Below are positions 1 to 9,265 of a DNA stretch of 64,000 nucleotides, piece by piece. Where the stretch lies: assembly GCF_900109055.1 (NCBI RefSeq), contig NZ_FOIV01000003.1, positions 124,001 through 188,000 on the forward strand. The letters are read 5' to 3'. How positions within the stretch are numbered: the first letter of the stretch is position 1; every line of letters begins with the position of its first letter. Made by a program: the position numbers and the translations under genes. The DNA comes from Prevotella sp. khp7. GTDB taxonomy: Bacteria > Bacteroidota > Bacteroidia > Bacteroidales > Bacteroidaceae. A model generated the notes under the pieces. The model saw nothing but the letters and a program-made list of their open reading frames with translations. It ran no database searches and was not told the DNA's origin.

Positions 1-2163
1 GTGACAGACAAGAACGAAGGACTGCTGAAGGTGTCGAGCGTGGGCTACGAGACCATCTACATAGATATTCATGAGGCTAACGGGCTGACCATCCAGATGA
101 AGGAAGACAACAAGGTACTGAAGGAGGTGGTGGTGAAGGGCCAGCTGCCTAAGACCCATGTGAAGAGCGACGCCATGCGCACCAACGTGGCAGGAACCAT
201 CTTGGAAAAGGCTGGTACCGTGAGCGATGCCCTATCGAAGATTCCTTCGCTCGAGGCCGATCGCGACGGAACAGTGAAGGTGCTTGGGCGTGGTGACGCC
301 GAGGTGTATATCAATGGGCGTAAGGTTCGCGACGCCAGCGAGCTCGCCCGTCTGCGTTCCGATCAGATACAGCATGTCGACGTGGTTCAGAACCCTGGCG
401 CCCGCTATGCTGCCTCGACCAAGGCTGTGGTCCGCATCACGCTGAAGAAGGCGCAAGGTGAGGGTATCAGTTTTCAGGATAACCTGGGAGGCATATACCG
501 CTACGGGCACACCATCACCAACAACCTCGACGTGAACTACCGTACGGGTGGTCTCGACCTTACCGCCTCGTTGTGGGCTGGCCGCAATGGTCACAACAAG
601 TCGTTTCAGGAGAGCAATATGTATTATCTGGTAGAGTCTGACAGGATAGACGGCTACACCAAGCAGGATACGAAACAGACGTGGAAGGGCCTCTCGCCAC
701 AGCTGCAGGTTAACTATATGGTAGACGAGAACCACTCGTTTGGCGCTTTCTACAAATACGACTATCACCCCGATGGCGCCCTCACCAGCCAGTTTGATAC
801 CGATGAGTACGAGAACGGTCTCTTCACAGAGCGTTCTGAAAGCAAGATACGACAGGACGAGAAGTTCAAGAAGCATATCTTCAATGCCTATTATAATGGT
901 AAACTGGGGCAGCTGGGCATCGACTTCAACCTCGACGGACTCTTTGATCGTACAGAGGCTCCAGGCCAGACCATCGAACAGTCCAAGAACGTTAATGGTG
1001 CGGCAATGACGCGTAGCATCGACAGCAACACCAAGAGCGGCAACAACTTCTGGGCCTCTAAGCTTGTCTTGAGCTATCCCTTGTGGAAGGGTAACCTCTC
1101 TGTAGGAGGTGAATATTCCTACAACCATCGTACGGATGCCTATACCTACAATGCTTCTGAGGCTGTGCCCGTGACGGCTACCGATACAGAGATCAACGAG
1201 AAGTCGGAAGCCCTCTTCATGGACTACGGGCACCAGTTCGGTAAGGTGTTCGTTCAGGCAGGTATACGCTACGAGCATCTCGTGAACGATTATTATAACT
1301 TTGGTGTGCGTGAGGATGAGGTATGTCGCGACTATGGCGACTGGTTCCCCACGGCAGTCATCTCTGCCCCCATTGGCAAGGTTCAGCTCTCGCTCTCTTA
1401 TCGTCGCGACATCAAGCGCCCTGCCTACAGCAGTCTCACCAGTTCTACCATCTATCTGAACCGCTATGCCTATCAGAGTGGTAACCCTTACCTGAAGCCA
1501 ACCTATACCCACAGCCTCGTGCTGAACGCTGGCTACAAGTGGATGGGTGTCAATATCAACCTTAGTCGTGTGAAGAACTCAGAGACGATGTCAACTGAGC
1601 CATTCCCTGGTGCCGACAACCCGCTTATCAGCCTGGTTCGCCCCATCAACACAAAGGAAGACTACAACCAGCTGAGCTTCAACCCCTATGCCAGTCCGGT
1701 TATAGGCTGCTGGCATCCCACATGGTTTGTCTATGCTCTCTTCCAGAACTATAAGTCGCCCAGCCTCGACGGCTCGATCGTCACGCTCAACCGTCCGTAT
1801 GTCAACATGGGCTGGGATAACACCGTCAAACTGCCAAAGGGCTGGCGCCTGAATGCCGGAATGCGCTTCAACCCCAAGGGCGACGTAGACAACTTCCGCA
1901 TCACGAGAGCCCAGTTCAGTGCCGACTTAGGTGTTCAGCACGACATCAGTCTGCGCCGTCTCGGTTCGCTCACTCTTGATCTGCGTTGCAACGACATTTT
2001 TAATTCTAACGTTACCAGGGCCATCGTCTATGGCGTTCGCGAACTCACCGTCTACAACCCCGTTCGTCGCACGTTCAGGCTCGACCTTACCTGGAAGTTC
2101 AACGAGGCCCGCTCTAAGTATCGTGGCTCAGGCGCTGGAGAGAAACAGAAAGCCAGAATGTAA
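1..2163 (+). CDS. Outer-membrane beta-barrel protein, TonB-receptor type (5' end missing)
   Basis: The frame is open from the first base, so the true start and signal peptide lie upstream and only about 720 residues are seen. The first 35 residues look like the end of a carboxypeptidase-regulatory-like beta-sandwich (a 'SSVGYETIYIDI' strand, then a 'LKEVVVKG' TonB-box-like stretch). Residues about 50-150 form a plug domain with 'VYINGRKVRDASEL' and 'VDVVQNPGARY', typical of the outer-membrane beta-barrel family that resembles TonB-dependent receptors. The rest is a beta-barrel rich in aromatic alternating strands, ending in a basic tail. The ligand is unknown. It precedes genes that share a putative ECF-type promoter, so it may belong to the same stress or envelope regulon, but its own promoter is outside the window. 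Confidence 0.85.
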   Translation: MTDKNEGLLKVSSVGYETIYIDIHEANGLTIQMKEDNKVLKEVVVKGQLPKTHVKSDAMRTNVAGTILEKAGTVSDALSKIPSLEADRDGTVKVLGRGDAEVYINGRKVRDASELARLRSDQIQHVDVVQNPGARYAASTKAVVRITLKKAQGEGISFQDNLGGIYRYGHTITNNLDVNYRTGGLDLTASLWAGRNGHNKSFQESNMYYLVESDRIDGYTKQDTKQTWKGLSPQLQVNYMVDENHSFGAFYKYDYHPDGALTSQFDTDEYENGLFTERSESKIRQDEKFKKHIFNAYYNGKLGQLGIDFNLDGLFDRTEAPGQTIEQSKNVNGAAMTRSIDSNTKSGNNFWASKLVLSYPLWKGNLSVGGEYSYNHRTDAYTYNASEAVPVTATDTEINEKSEALFMDYGHQFGKVFVQAGIRYEHLVNDYYNFGVREDEVCRDYGDWFPTAVISAPIGKVQLSLSYRRDIKRPAYSSLTSSTIYLNRYAYQSGNPYLKPTYTHSLVLNAGYKWMGVNINLSRVKNSETMSTEPFPGADNPLISLVRPINTKEDYNQLSFNPYASPVIGCWHPTWFVYALFQNYKSPSLDGSIVTLNRPYVNMGWDNTVKLPKGWRLNAGMRFNPKGDVDNFRITRAQFSADLGVQHDISLRRLGSLTLDLRCNDIFNSNVTRAIVYGVRELTVYNPVRRTFRLDLTWKFNEARSKYRGSGAGEKQKARM

Positions 2164-2180
2164 TTTTCTGAGAAGTGTGT

Positions 2181-2206
2181 AGTTTTTTGTTGCTTCTTGC
2201 GTCTAA
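2181..2206 (+). promoter_or_regulatory. Putative ECF-sigma-type promoter before the DUF418 gene
   Basis: AGTTTT (2181-2186), 13 bases, CGTCTAA (2200-2206), then AGAATAAA just before ATG 2215. It is near-identical in layout to the site at 9266-9292. Confidence 0.45.
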
Positions 2207-2214
2207 AGAATAAA

Positions 2215-3363
2215 ATGTATCGTATGTACGCGACCCGTTATCAACCAAACACCCGAATAGATGTAGCCGATGCCCTGAGAGGCATTGCCGTGGCTGGTAT
2301 TATTCTTTATCACTCTGTAGAGCACTTTAATATCTTTACGCAAGAGCCGATAGTGCATGCGCTGTCTTCCGATCAGCAAGTGGCTGATGTGCTGGCCTGG
2401 CTGCTCAGCGGTAAGATGTATGGTATCTTCGCCATGCTTTTCGGACTGAGCTTCTTTATCATGAACGACAACCAGCAGCAGAAGGGCCGCTCGTTCTCGG
2501 GGCGCTTTGCATGGCGTATGTGTCTGTTGTTCGGCTTTGGTCTCATCAATGTGGCTTTCTATGATGGCGATATCCTGATGCTCTATGCGGTATATGGCCT
2601 GTTGCTGATTCCCATCAGCTATCTGCCGTCGCGAGTCGTCTGGTGTATCATCGCCCTATTGGCCTTGCAGCCTGTGGAATTGTTCTGTCTGCTGACGGGT
2701 AGCACGATAGACCATTCCACGCTGTGGGAGTTGTATGGCCGTATCAACAGTATGCACGAACATGGTTCGTTCTTGGAGAACGCCATCACTAACCTGCGAT
2801 ACGGCTTTGAGCTGAATTTCAGATTCAATGTCTTCAGCGGACGCCTGACACAGTTGCTCTGTCTGTTTATTCTCGGTATGCAGTTAGGCAGACAGAGGAT
2901 GTTCTATAATGAAGGACGGAACTTAAAGATATGGCATAACCTTCTCGTTGGTTCTGTCGTTGTCGTTATCGCCCTGAGTCTTGTTGACTTTGGCGAGTTG
3001 GCCCTTTGGCTCGCACCTATTTACAACTTGTTGATTCTGCTGATGATCGTTTCGGCAGTGGTCTCGGCTTGGTATGCCTTCGGTGGCGTGCGTAAGGTGC
3101 TTCACCATCTGTGCATATTCGGTCGCATGAGCCTTACCAACTATCTGTTGCAGTCTGTCATCGGCTGTTTCATCTTCTGCGGCTATGGCCTGGCCTGCTA
3201 CCGCCTATTGGGTGTAACCTATGCTGTTATGATAGGTCTGGGCATGGTCTTGTGTCAATATCTGTTCTGCCGCTATTGGTTTAAGTCTCATCCACGCGGA
3301 CCATTAGAGGGAATATGGCGTAAGCTGACATGGATTAATAGTGAAAGAAATAACAATAAATAA
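2215..3363 (+). CDS. DUF418 family (YeiB-like) multi-pass membrane protein
   Basis: A predicted 382-residue inner-membrane protein with about ten hydrophobic segments. The N-terminus 'RIDVADALRGIAVAGIIL' is the hallmark of the YeiB/acyltransferase-like superfamily. The C-terminal 'FGRMSLTNYLLQS' and 'GPLEGIWRKLTW' are the DUF418 signature. Function is not established for the family; an acyl-transfer role is often guessed. I chose ATG 2215 because the upstream TTG at 2197 lies inside the putative ECF promoter. The gene is followed 13 bases later by the Ntn-hydrolase gene and is probably co-transcribed with it. Confidence 0.85.
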   Translation: MYRMYATRYQPNTRIDVADALRGIAVAGIILYHSVEHFNIFTQEPIVHALSSDQQVADVLAWLLSGKMYGIFAMLFGLSFFIMNDNQQQKGRSFSGRFAWRMCLLFGFGLINVAFYDGDILMLYAVYGLLLIPISYLPSRVVWCIIALLALQPVELFCLLTGSTIDHSTLWELYGRINSMHEHGSFLENAITNLRYGFELNFRFNVFSGRLTQLLCLFILGMQLGRQRMFYNEGRNLKIWHNLLVGSVVVVIALSLVDFGELALWLAPIYNLLILLMIVSAVVSAWYAFGGVRKVLHHLCIFGRMSLTNYLLQSVIGCFIFCGYGLACYRLLGVTYAVMIGLGMVLCQYLFCRYWFKSHPRGPLEGIWRKLTWINSERNNNK

Positions 3364-3376
3364 AAAAGCTAAAACG

Positions 3377-4447
3377 ATGAAGAAAGTATTGAAGATTACG
3401 CTGTTGAGCGTATTGGGACTGATTTTGGTCGTAGGAGTGCTGGCATGGCTTGAATTCGGCCCGTTTGTTAAGGGCGCATTATCAGTTGAGAAACTCGACG
3501 ACGGCCTGTATTATATGGAATATAAAGGCGACGACGGGTTCGACGGTCTGATGGAGCAGGGAGGATTTGAGAATGCCGACCAATTAGTGAGCTATGTGAT
3601 GGGCTTCCTGTCGAAAGGTCACTATAAGCCAGAGGTGAACACAAAGAAAGAGGGCTTCGGATGTTCGACGCTGACGGTGGCTTCACCAGACGGCGGGGTA
3701 CTGATGGGGCGCAACTTTGACTTCCCGTCAGGCGTGGGCGTGATCTTACATACGATTCCTAATCGCGGCTACGAATCGATAACGACTTTCAACGTGGAGT
3801 TCTACGGATTCGGAGACGATTACAAGCCCGAAGGGTTCTCGAACCAATATCTGGCGCTTACAGGACTGTTTGTCGCACTTGACGGTATAAACGAAAAGGG
3901 ACTCGCTATAGCAGACCTGATAGCCGGCGATTCAATAGAGACGCACCAACGTACAAGCAAGCCCGACCTTACCACGACAGCAGCTATCCGCTATATGTTA
4001 AACAATGCTGCTAATGTGGGCGAAGCCCTGGAACTGCTGAATGGCATTGATATGCACTCTGATATTGGCGCAGCTCACCATTATGCGATATCTGACGTCT
4101 CGGGTAGAAGTGTAGTCGTAGAATATGTGGACAATAAAATGGTGGTGACGGAAACGCCAGCCGTAACCAACCACTATCTGTGTGATGCTAAGCATAATGT
4201 AGGACTGAAAGAAGGCGATGACCGCTACGACAGATTATGTGAGAAATATGACCAGACGGGTGGCGTGATGGATGTGAAGCAGTTGACTGAAGCCATCGAG
4301 GCTGTGTCGCAGCCAGAAAGAGAAGGCTTCTTTGGTACCGTTTGGACAATGGTGATGGATCTGAAGAATCCTTCGGTGACTTACTATTCGCGTCGCCATT
4401 TCGATAAGCCTTTCCACTTTAAGCTTTCTCAGCCAAATGGGAAATAA
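3377..4447 (+). CDS. Choloylglycine hydrolase / linear amide C-N hydrolase family protein (Ntn fold)
   Basis: A 356-residue protein with one N-terminal hydrophobic segment (residues 1-22, 'MKKVLKITLLSVLGLILVVG'), so it is exported or membrane-anchored. The core has 'GFGCSTLTVASPDGGVLMGRN', where Cys96 is the likely catalytic nucleophile exposed by processing and the following Arg-Asn-Phe-Asp is the conserved pocket of the bile-salt hydrolase/penicillin acylase/acyl-CoA:6-APA acyltransferase group. Members cleave linear amide bonds; the substrate here is unknown, and bile-salt hydrolysis is not shown by the sequence. Start 3377 was preferred over 3341 because the longer form overlaps the upstream gene and buries the signal sequence. 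Confidence 0.8.
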   Translation: MKKVLKITLLSVLGLILVVGVLAWLEFGPFVKGALSVEKLDDGLYYMEYKGDDGFDGLMEQGGFENADQLVSYVMGFLSKGHYKPEVNTKKEGFGCSTLTVASPDGGVLMGRNFDFPSGVGVILHTIPNRGYESITTFNVEFYGFGDDYKPEGFSNQYLALTGLFVALDGINEKGLAIADLIAGDSIETHQRTSKPDLTTTAAIRYMLNNAANVGEALELLNGIDMHSDIGAAHHYAISDVSGRSVVVEYVDNKMVVTETPAVTNHYLCDAKHNVGLKEGDDRYDRLCEKYDQTGGVMDVKQLTEAIEAVSQPEREGFFGTVWTMVMDLKNPSVTYYSRRHFDKPFHFKLSQPNGK

Positions 4448-4462
4448 AAAGACTGGGGAAAT

Positions 4463-4470
4463 TATATTTG
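4463..4470 (+). promoter_or_regulatory. Bacteroidota -7 element (TATATTTG) before the phzF-like gene
   Basis: TATATTTG matches the TAnnTTTG consensus. It ends only two bases before ATG 4472 and five before ATG 4475, so the transcript would be leaderless or nearly so. No clear -33 TTTG is seen at the usual spacing. Confidence 0.5.
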
Positions 4471-4471
4471 C

Positions 4472-5353
4472 ATGATGAGAAGATACAGATATATCAAGAG
4501 TAACGCTTTTACGGCAGGCGAGTCGCTTGGCAACCCTGCGGCATGTCTGTTTCTGGACGATGCTCCCATGACTGGCGAACAGATGCAGTCGATAGCCAGT
4601 GAGCACAAAGGGTTTGTGATGGAGATGGTGTTTTGTGGACAGTCGGAGAAAGCAGATGCGAAACTGACTTACTACTCATCGGAGTGTGAGGTGGACTTTT
4701 GTGGCCATGGAACCATCGCCACCATGTATTCGCTGATCAAGGACACACCAGAACTAATGTCGAAGCCTGTGGTGATGGTAGAGACAAACCGCAAGGGAAT
4801 GATAGAGGTGTATAATGCCATCAAGGAAGAGGACGCCGTCTATATCAGTGCCCCTGATCCCATAGAACATCCTACGGAACTCACGACGGCACAACTGGAA
4901 GAGATACTGGAACTGCCCTGCGACACCATCAGCAAAGACCTGCCCATACGAATCATTGACGCGGGATTACGGACGCTCATCGTTCCCGTCAAGGATCTGG
5001 AGACTGAAATCTCGGTCTATCCAAACGTGAGTCGTCTGAAAACGTTTTGCGAAGGGAACGATATCGATATTATCCTCACCTTTTCCATGCAGACAGCCGA
5101 CACATCGGCTTTTGCCCACACGCGGGTCTTCGCACCGAGGTTCGGTTATCTCGAAGATCCCGCCACAGGCTCAGGAAACAGCGCTTTTGCCAACTATCTG
5201 CTGAGCGAGAAACTCTGGGATGGACATCTGATTGCTATAGAACAAGGCGGCAATGATCGTGTCTTTAACTCGGTGAAACTGAAATACGCTAACGGCAAAG
5301 TTCTCTTTGGGGGCAAGGCAACAGTTAAGATCGAAGGATATTATATCGTATAA
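4472..5353 (+). CDS. PhzF family isomerase/epimerase
   Basis: A 293-residue cytoplasmic protein of the diaminopimelate-epimerase-like fold. The N-terminal 'NAFTAGESLGNPAACLFL' carries the conserved Glu of PhzF enzymes, followed by 'SECEVDFCGHGTIATMYSL' and the C-terminal 'GYLEDPATGSGNSAFANYLL' substrate-binding loop. The length matches the family. PhzF itself isomerises trans-2,3-dihydro-3-hydroxyanthranilate, but no other phenazine genes are present, so the substrate here is unknown. It follows the Ntn-hydrolase gene by 24 bases with its own -7 element. Start could be 4472 or 4475. Confidence 0.9.
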   Translation: MMRRYRYIKSNAFTAGESLGNPAACLFLDDAPMTGEQMQSIASEHKGFVMEMVFCGQSEKADAKLTYYSSECEVDFCGHGTIATMYSLIKDTPELMSKPVVMVETNRKGMIEVYNAIKEEDAVYISAPDPIEHPTELTTAQLEEILELPCDTISKDLPIRIIDAGLRTLIVPVKDLETEISVYPNVSRLKTFCEGNDIDIILTFSMQTADTSAFAHTRVFAPRFGYLEDPATGSGNSAFANYLLSEKLWDGHLIAIEQGGNDRVFNSVKLKYANGKVLFGGKATVKIEGYYIV

Positions 5354-5390
5354 TATAAAAGAGGTGATCTCATAAAAATATTGGTCTTGC

Positions 5391-5420
5391 AACTTTTCTG
5401 ATCTATATAACGTCAAATAG
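5391..5420 (+). promoter_or_regulatory. Putative ECF-sigma-type promoter before the ybjQ-like gene
   Basis: AACTTT (5391-5396), 14 bases, then CGTC (5411-5414): the arrangement of extracytoplasmic-function sigma promoters. CGTC sits in a small inverted repeat, ACGTC-AAATA-GACGT. Confidence 0.4.
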
Positions 5421-5448
5421 ACGTAAACTAATTTTAAAAATAAAGATT

Positions 5449-5766
5449 ATGATACTATCAACAACCCCGACTATTGAAGGTCACACAATCCGCGAGTATA
5501 AGGGTGTGGTGACAAGTGAGACCATTATTGGTGCAAACCTCGTAAAGGATATCTTTGCAGGTATCCGTGATCTTGTTGGCGGACGCTCTGGCAGTTACGA
5601 GCAGGTTTTACGTGAGGCTAAGGACACATCGATGCGAGAGATGATGGAACGTGCCAAGGCAATGGGCGCTAATGCTATAGTAGGTATCGATATTGATTAT
5701 GAGACTATTGGTGCAAAAGGATCTATGCTGATGGTTTCCACAAGTGGAACGGCTGTGGTAATCTAA
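5449..5766 (+). CDS. YbjQ family (UPF0145) heavy-metal-binding-domain protein
   Basis: A 105-residue cytoplasmic protein that covers the whole YbjQ family length. Typical motifs are '[20 protein letters not shown]', '[19 protein letters not shown]' and '[17 protein letters not shown]'. Family members form pentameric rings; the 'heavy-metal-binding' label rests on annotation history and no biochemical role is certain. An ECF-like promoter lies about 35 bases upstream. The acyltransferase gene begins four bases after its stop, so the two are one transcript. Confidence 0.9.
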   Translation: MILSTTPTIEGHTIREYKGVVTSETIIGANLVKDIFAGIRDLVGGRSGSYEQVLREAKDTSMREMMERAKAMGANAIVGIDIDYETIGAKGSMLMVSTSGTAVVI

Positions 5767-5770
5767 GTAA

Positions 5771-6784
5771 ATGTTGCAGAAGCGTCTTTTCTATCTGGAC
5801 AATCTTAAAGTTTGTCTAACGGTACTTGTGATATTTCACCATGCGGGTCAGGCTTATGGTGATGGTGGAGAATGGGCCTATCACCCCAGCAATCCTGCTG
5901 AGGTGATGCCTTGGATTTGGCATTTCTTCTCTACGAATGCCGCTTTTTTTATGGGCTTGTATTTCCTGATATCCGGCTATTTCGTACCAAAGAGTTTTGA
6001 TAAGCAGGGAGCGGGAACCTTTGTAAAGAAGAAATTGATACGCTTGGGTATTCCGTGGCTGCTGATGGGAGGCTTACTCTCTGTGCTGGCTGGTAAACTG
6101 GAGACTGGTCATATGTGGTTCGTGGAGAATCTGCTGTTCTTCAGCCTTGTCTATGCTGGTATCAGACTGTTTTGCAAGCCTCTGTTGAGTTGTACGTCGA
6201 AACCTACGATAATCGGACTCTTTATTGTTGGTGCTTTGATGGGAGTGGGCAGTTATTTCATCCGTCGGGAAAGTCCTCAAGACCACTGGATATTCTGGAT
6301 GGGACTGATTTTTGAACCTGCTCATTATTTGCAGTATGTCATGATGTTCTTTTTGGGCGTTCTGGCCTGCCGCTTCGAGTGGTTGGAAAAAATGGAGAAT
6401 CGCATAGGTGCAATCGCTCTGTTGATTGGCATCGTTCTCGCTATAGGTAACTATGCGAGAGACGGTGGTGAGTGGAATGCGTTCGTGTATCGGTGGTTTG
6501 GTATTTACGAGTCGCTGATGTGTGTCTTCATCTCATTCGGACTGCTTTGGCTGTTCCGTGAGTATGGAAACTGGAGCAGCCGCTTCTGGCAGTGGTGTGC
6601 CGCTCAGTCGTATGGCGCATATATATTCCACATGATACTGATGCTGCTCCTGCAGTATGCAACAGACACGATATGGATGGGGGCCTTTGGTAAATTCATG
6701 TTTATAGGTACCGTCATTACCATTGCGTCCTTTGTTCTTACCTGGCTGGTACGGATGATCCCTGGCGTCAAGAAGGTCCTTTAA
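5771..6784 (+). CDS. Acyltransferase family 3 membrane protein
   Basis: A 337-residue inner-membrane protein with about ten hydrophobic spans. It opens with 'YLDNLKVCLTVLVIFHHAGQAYG', where the His-His pair after the first span is the conserved acyl-acceptor motif of the acyltransferase-3 family (OafA/WecH-like). Such enzymes O- or N-acylate sugars or other small molecules at the membrane; the substrate cannot be read from the sequence. It is translationally close to the YbjQ gene upstream. No rho-independent terminator is obvious after its stop. Confidence 0.85.
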   Translation: MLQKRLFYLDNLKVCLTVLVIFHHAGQAYGDGGEWAYHPSNPAEVMPWIWHFFSTNAAFFMGLYFLISGYFVPKSFDKQGAGTFVKKKLIRLGIPWLLMGGLLSVLAGKLETGHMWFVENLLFFSLVYAGIRLFCKPLLSCTSKPTIIGLFIVGALMGVGSYFIRRESPQDHWIFWMGLIFEPAHYLQYVMMFFLGVLACRFEWLEKMENRIGAIALLIGIVLAIGNYARDGGEWNAFVYRWFGIYESLMCVFISFGLLWLFREYGNWSSRFWQWCAAQSYGAYIFHMILMLLLQYATDTIWMGAFGKFMFIGTVITIASFVLTWLVRMIPGVKKVL

Positions 6785-6839
6785 AGATCTCCTTGATTTA
6801 AAGCTCGCAGTGCGTTTCAGATATTTCTATTAATTAGAT

Positions 6840-6866
6840 GTTTACGACTATTCATGTAACGTCTGA
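6840..6866 (+). promoter_or_regulatory. Putative ECF-sigma-type promoter before the TonB receptor gene
   Basis: GTTTAC (6840-6845), 14 bases, then CGTCTGA (6860-6866). The CGTC is part of a small palindrome, CGTCTGAAAGACG. It is about 38 bases before ATG 6904. The weakest of four similar sites in this region. Confidence 0.3.
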
Positions 6867-6903
6867 AAGACGATGATATTAAGTAATAATGATAATATAA
6901 AAA

Positions 6904-9246
6904 ATGAAAAGAATGTTTTTAGGAGCAGCTCTCACGATGCTGCTTTCCCCTGCGGTGGCAGGGGCTCAGGCCACACAAACCATTCGTGGACAAGTGAGTG
7001 ATGTGGCATCTGGTGAGCCAATGATTGGTGTAACGATTCAAGTAGAGAATGGCATGACGATGTCTGCTGTATCAGGTCTCGATGGTAACTTCGTAATTGA
7101 GAATGTGCCTGTGGGGCGACATTCTGTCAGGGCCACCTATGTTGGTTATGAACCTGTGTTGTTGAAGGAGCAGCTACTTTCTTCTGGTAAGGAGTTGGTC
7201 CTGAACCTCCGTATGCGTGAGAGCATCTCAGAACTGGGTGAGGTTGTCGTTAAGCCCCGTGTGAACAAGCAGTTGCCACTTAATGAGATGGCGCAGGTTG
7301 GTGCTCGTATGTTCAGTGTAGAGGAAGCCAGCCGATATGCTGGAGGTATGGCGGATCCAGCCCGTACGGCGTCAATGTTTGCCGGTGTTGCTACTGGTGG
7401 TGCTACTAATGGTATTAGTATTCATGGTAATTCACCCCAGATGTTACAGTGGCGTGTTGAAGGCATAGAGGTGAATAACCCCAATCACTTCGCGGAGATT
7501 ACTGAGGCTGGCGGCGGTGTCTTTACTTCTTTGAACGGTACTGTTCTCGCCAATAGCGATTTTCTGACTGGCGCAATGCCTGCGGAGTTTGGAAATGCCC
7601 TTTCCGGTGCATTCGACATGAAGATGCGCGTGGGAAATAATACCAAATATGAGCATGCCGTGCAGGTGGGTACGCTGGGTGTTGACTTTGCCTCGGAAGG
7701 CCCTTTGAAGAAAGGATCGAAGAGCTCGTACCTTATTAATTATCGCTATAGCTTCCTTGAAATAGCCAAGAAACTTCATGCCATCAACATGGAGAATGAG
7801 ACCCTCGACTATCAGGACTTGAGTTTCAAAATCAATATGCCTACAACTAAGGCTGGTACCTTTGCCGTGTGGTTCACAGGACTTGTTGATAACTATGAAA
7901 ACAATGTGCCTGACGTTTCAGAGTGGGAGACATTGTGGGACTCAAATGATTCCTGGTCTCGACAGCGCAATTGTGCTTTAGGCGTGAATCATACCTATCG
8001 CTTTAAAACGGGCGGAACACTACATTCCAGTATTGCCTTCACAGGAGCTTACAGAAAACTGGGGGAGAACGATTATGATGAACAGATGACCAAGATGCCG
8101 GATTTGGCAGGACGCAACTCGCAGTGGAATGTCATTATCAGTGCACAACACCAGCAAAAGTTATCCTCTCGCTACACCATGCAGAATGGTTTTGAACATC
8201 AGCATCTGGACTTCCACACGTGGATGGATTATATTAAGGTGACGGGAGGCCCGCTTTATCGTGTCTATGAATCTGAGGGTAACACGGGACTGACGCGTCT
8301 TTATAGCAGTCATAAGCTGGCACTGAGCAGCAGATTGTCTACAGTGGCCGGTGTTAATGTGATGTGGTTCAACCTTAACAACCAGTGGCTGGTAGAGCCT
8401 CGAATCAGTGTGCAGTATAAAACGTCTCCGTCGAGTACGATGTCACTGGCTTATGCTCTGAACAGCCGTAAGGAATCAACGGATTCTTATTTTGTGACGA
8501 TGGGAGATGGAAATCCCAATGAGGATCTTGGATTGACGCGCTCACACCATATCTCAGCCTCGTTTGCGCAGCGCTTAGGCGAGAATGCCATGCTGAAGAT
8601 TGAGCCATACTGGCAATGGCTTTTTGATGTACCTGTGGAACAGGGGACAACCTATTCTATTATTAACCACCGTAAGTTTTTCCAGGATCGTGCGTTGGTG
8701 AACGAAGGTGCTGGCAGAAACTATGGCGTTGACCTTACGCTAGAGCGTTATCTCAAAGACGGTTTCTATGGTATGCTGACGGCAACCGTATTCAAGTCGG
8801 AGTATCGTGACGCTCAGGGTGAGTGGCATCACTCACGTCTGGATCGTGGTTATATCACAAATATCCTAGGTGGTAAGGAGTGGATGGTAGGCCGTTCTAA
8901 GAAAAACGTATTCGGTCTTAATGGACGTCTCACCCTGATGGGGGGTGATCGGTATACGCCTATTCCTGAGGGAATCACCTTTGAGGATGTTATGCAGCGG
9001 CCTGACAGGTCTGTTCCTGAAGATGACGGCCTTGATCCGTTCTGTAAGCAAAAGGGTATGAATGTGGGTTATGCTTTTTCGGTGAAGTACACCATCAATA
9101 AGAAACATACTTCGCACCACTTTATTCTCGAATATCTGCAAATACGGACGTTTCAGGGGCAGACCTTTGATCTGAGGACCCATGAGATCGTAGATAAATA
9201 CACGTCACTAACCTTCCCTAATATTGCATATAGGGTGGAATTCTAA
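6904..9246 (+). CDS. TonB-dependent receptor with carboxypeptidase-regulatory-like domain
   Basis: A 780-residue outer-membrane protein. It has a Sec signal peptide (residues 1-22, cleaved after 'VAGAQA'), a carboxypeptidase-regulatory-like sandwich (about 25-110, 'IRGQVSDVASGEPMIGV'), then 'LGEVVVKPRVNK' as TonB-box region and a plug ('GISIHGNSPQMLQWRVEGIEV'). The barrel runs to a C-terminal Phe ('IAYRVEF'), the usual signal for outer-membrane barrels. No SusD partner follows, so this is a solitary receptor. The ligand is unknown; the M13 peptidase gene next door might hint at peptides, but that is a guess. It is preceded by a possible ECF promoter. Confidence 0.88.
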   Translation: MKRMFLGAALTMLLSPAVAGAQATQTIRGQVSDVASGEPMIGVTIQVENGMTMSAVSGLDGNFVIENVPVGRHSVRATYVGYEPVLLKEQLLSSGKELVLNLRMRESISELGEVVVKPRVNKQLPLNEMAQVGARMFSVEEASRYAGGMADPARTASMFAGVATGGATNGISIHGNSPQMLQWRVEGIEVNNPNHFAEITEAGGGVFTSLNGTVLANSDFLTGAMPAEFGNALSGAFDMKMRVGNNTKYEHAVQVGTLGVDFASEGPLKKGSKSSYLINYRYSFLEIAKKLHAINMENETLDYQDLSFKINMPTTKAGTFAVWFTGLVDNYENNVPDVSEWETLWDSNDSWSRQRNCALGVNHTYRFKTGGTLHSSIAFTGAYRKLGENDYDEQMTKMPDLAGRNSQWNVIISAQHQQKLSSRYTMQNGFEHQHLDFHTWMDYIKVTGGPLYRVYESEGNTGLTRLYSSHKLALSSRLSTVAGVNVMWFNLNNQWLVEPRISVQYKTSPSSTMSLAYALNSRKESTDSYFVTMGDGNPNEDLGLTRSHHISASFAQRLGENAMLKIEPYWQWLFDVPVEQGTTYSIINHRKFFQDRALVNEGAGRNYGVDLTLERYLKDGFYGMLTATVFKSEYRDAQGEWHHSRLDRGYITNILGGKEWMVGRSKKNVFGLNGRLTLMGGDRYTPIPEGITFEDVMQRPDRSVPEDDGLDPFCKQKGMNVGYAFSVKYTINKKHTSHHFILEYLQIRTFQGQTFDLRTHEIVDKYTSLTFPNIAYRVEF

Positions 9247-9265
9247 AAAAGTTAGAAAGAAGTGT

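Noticed and set aside
232..1512. A 426-codon open frame on the minus strand opposite the first beta-barrel gene
   Set aside because: It is the mirror of a codon-biased gene. The + strand product has clear plug and barrel motifs, while the minus product has no recognisable domain.
3341..3376. Upstream start for the Ntn hydrolase
   Set aside because: It overlaps the preceding gene and puts a Lys-rich stretch before the signal sequence.
3377..4447. Bile-salt hydrolase
   Set aside because: The family is right but the catalytic Cys is internal after an N-terminal span, unlike typical bile-salt hydrolases, so the substrate cannot be claimed.
4472..5353. Phenazine biosynthesis locus
   Set aside because: Only a PhzF-like isomerase is present; no other phz gene is nearby, and the family is widespread in non-producers.
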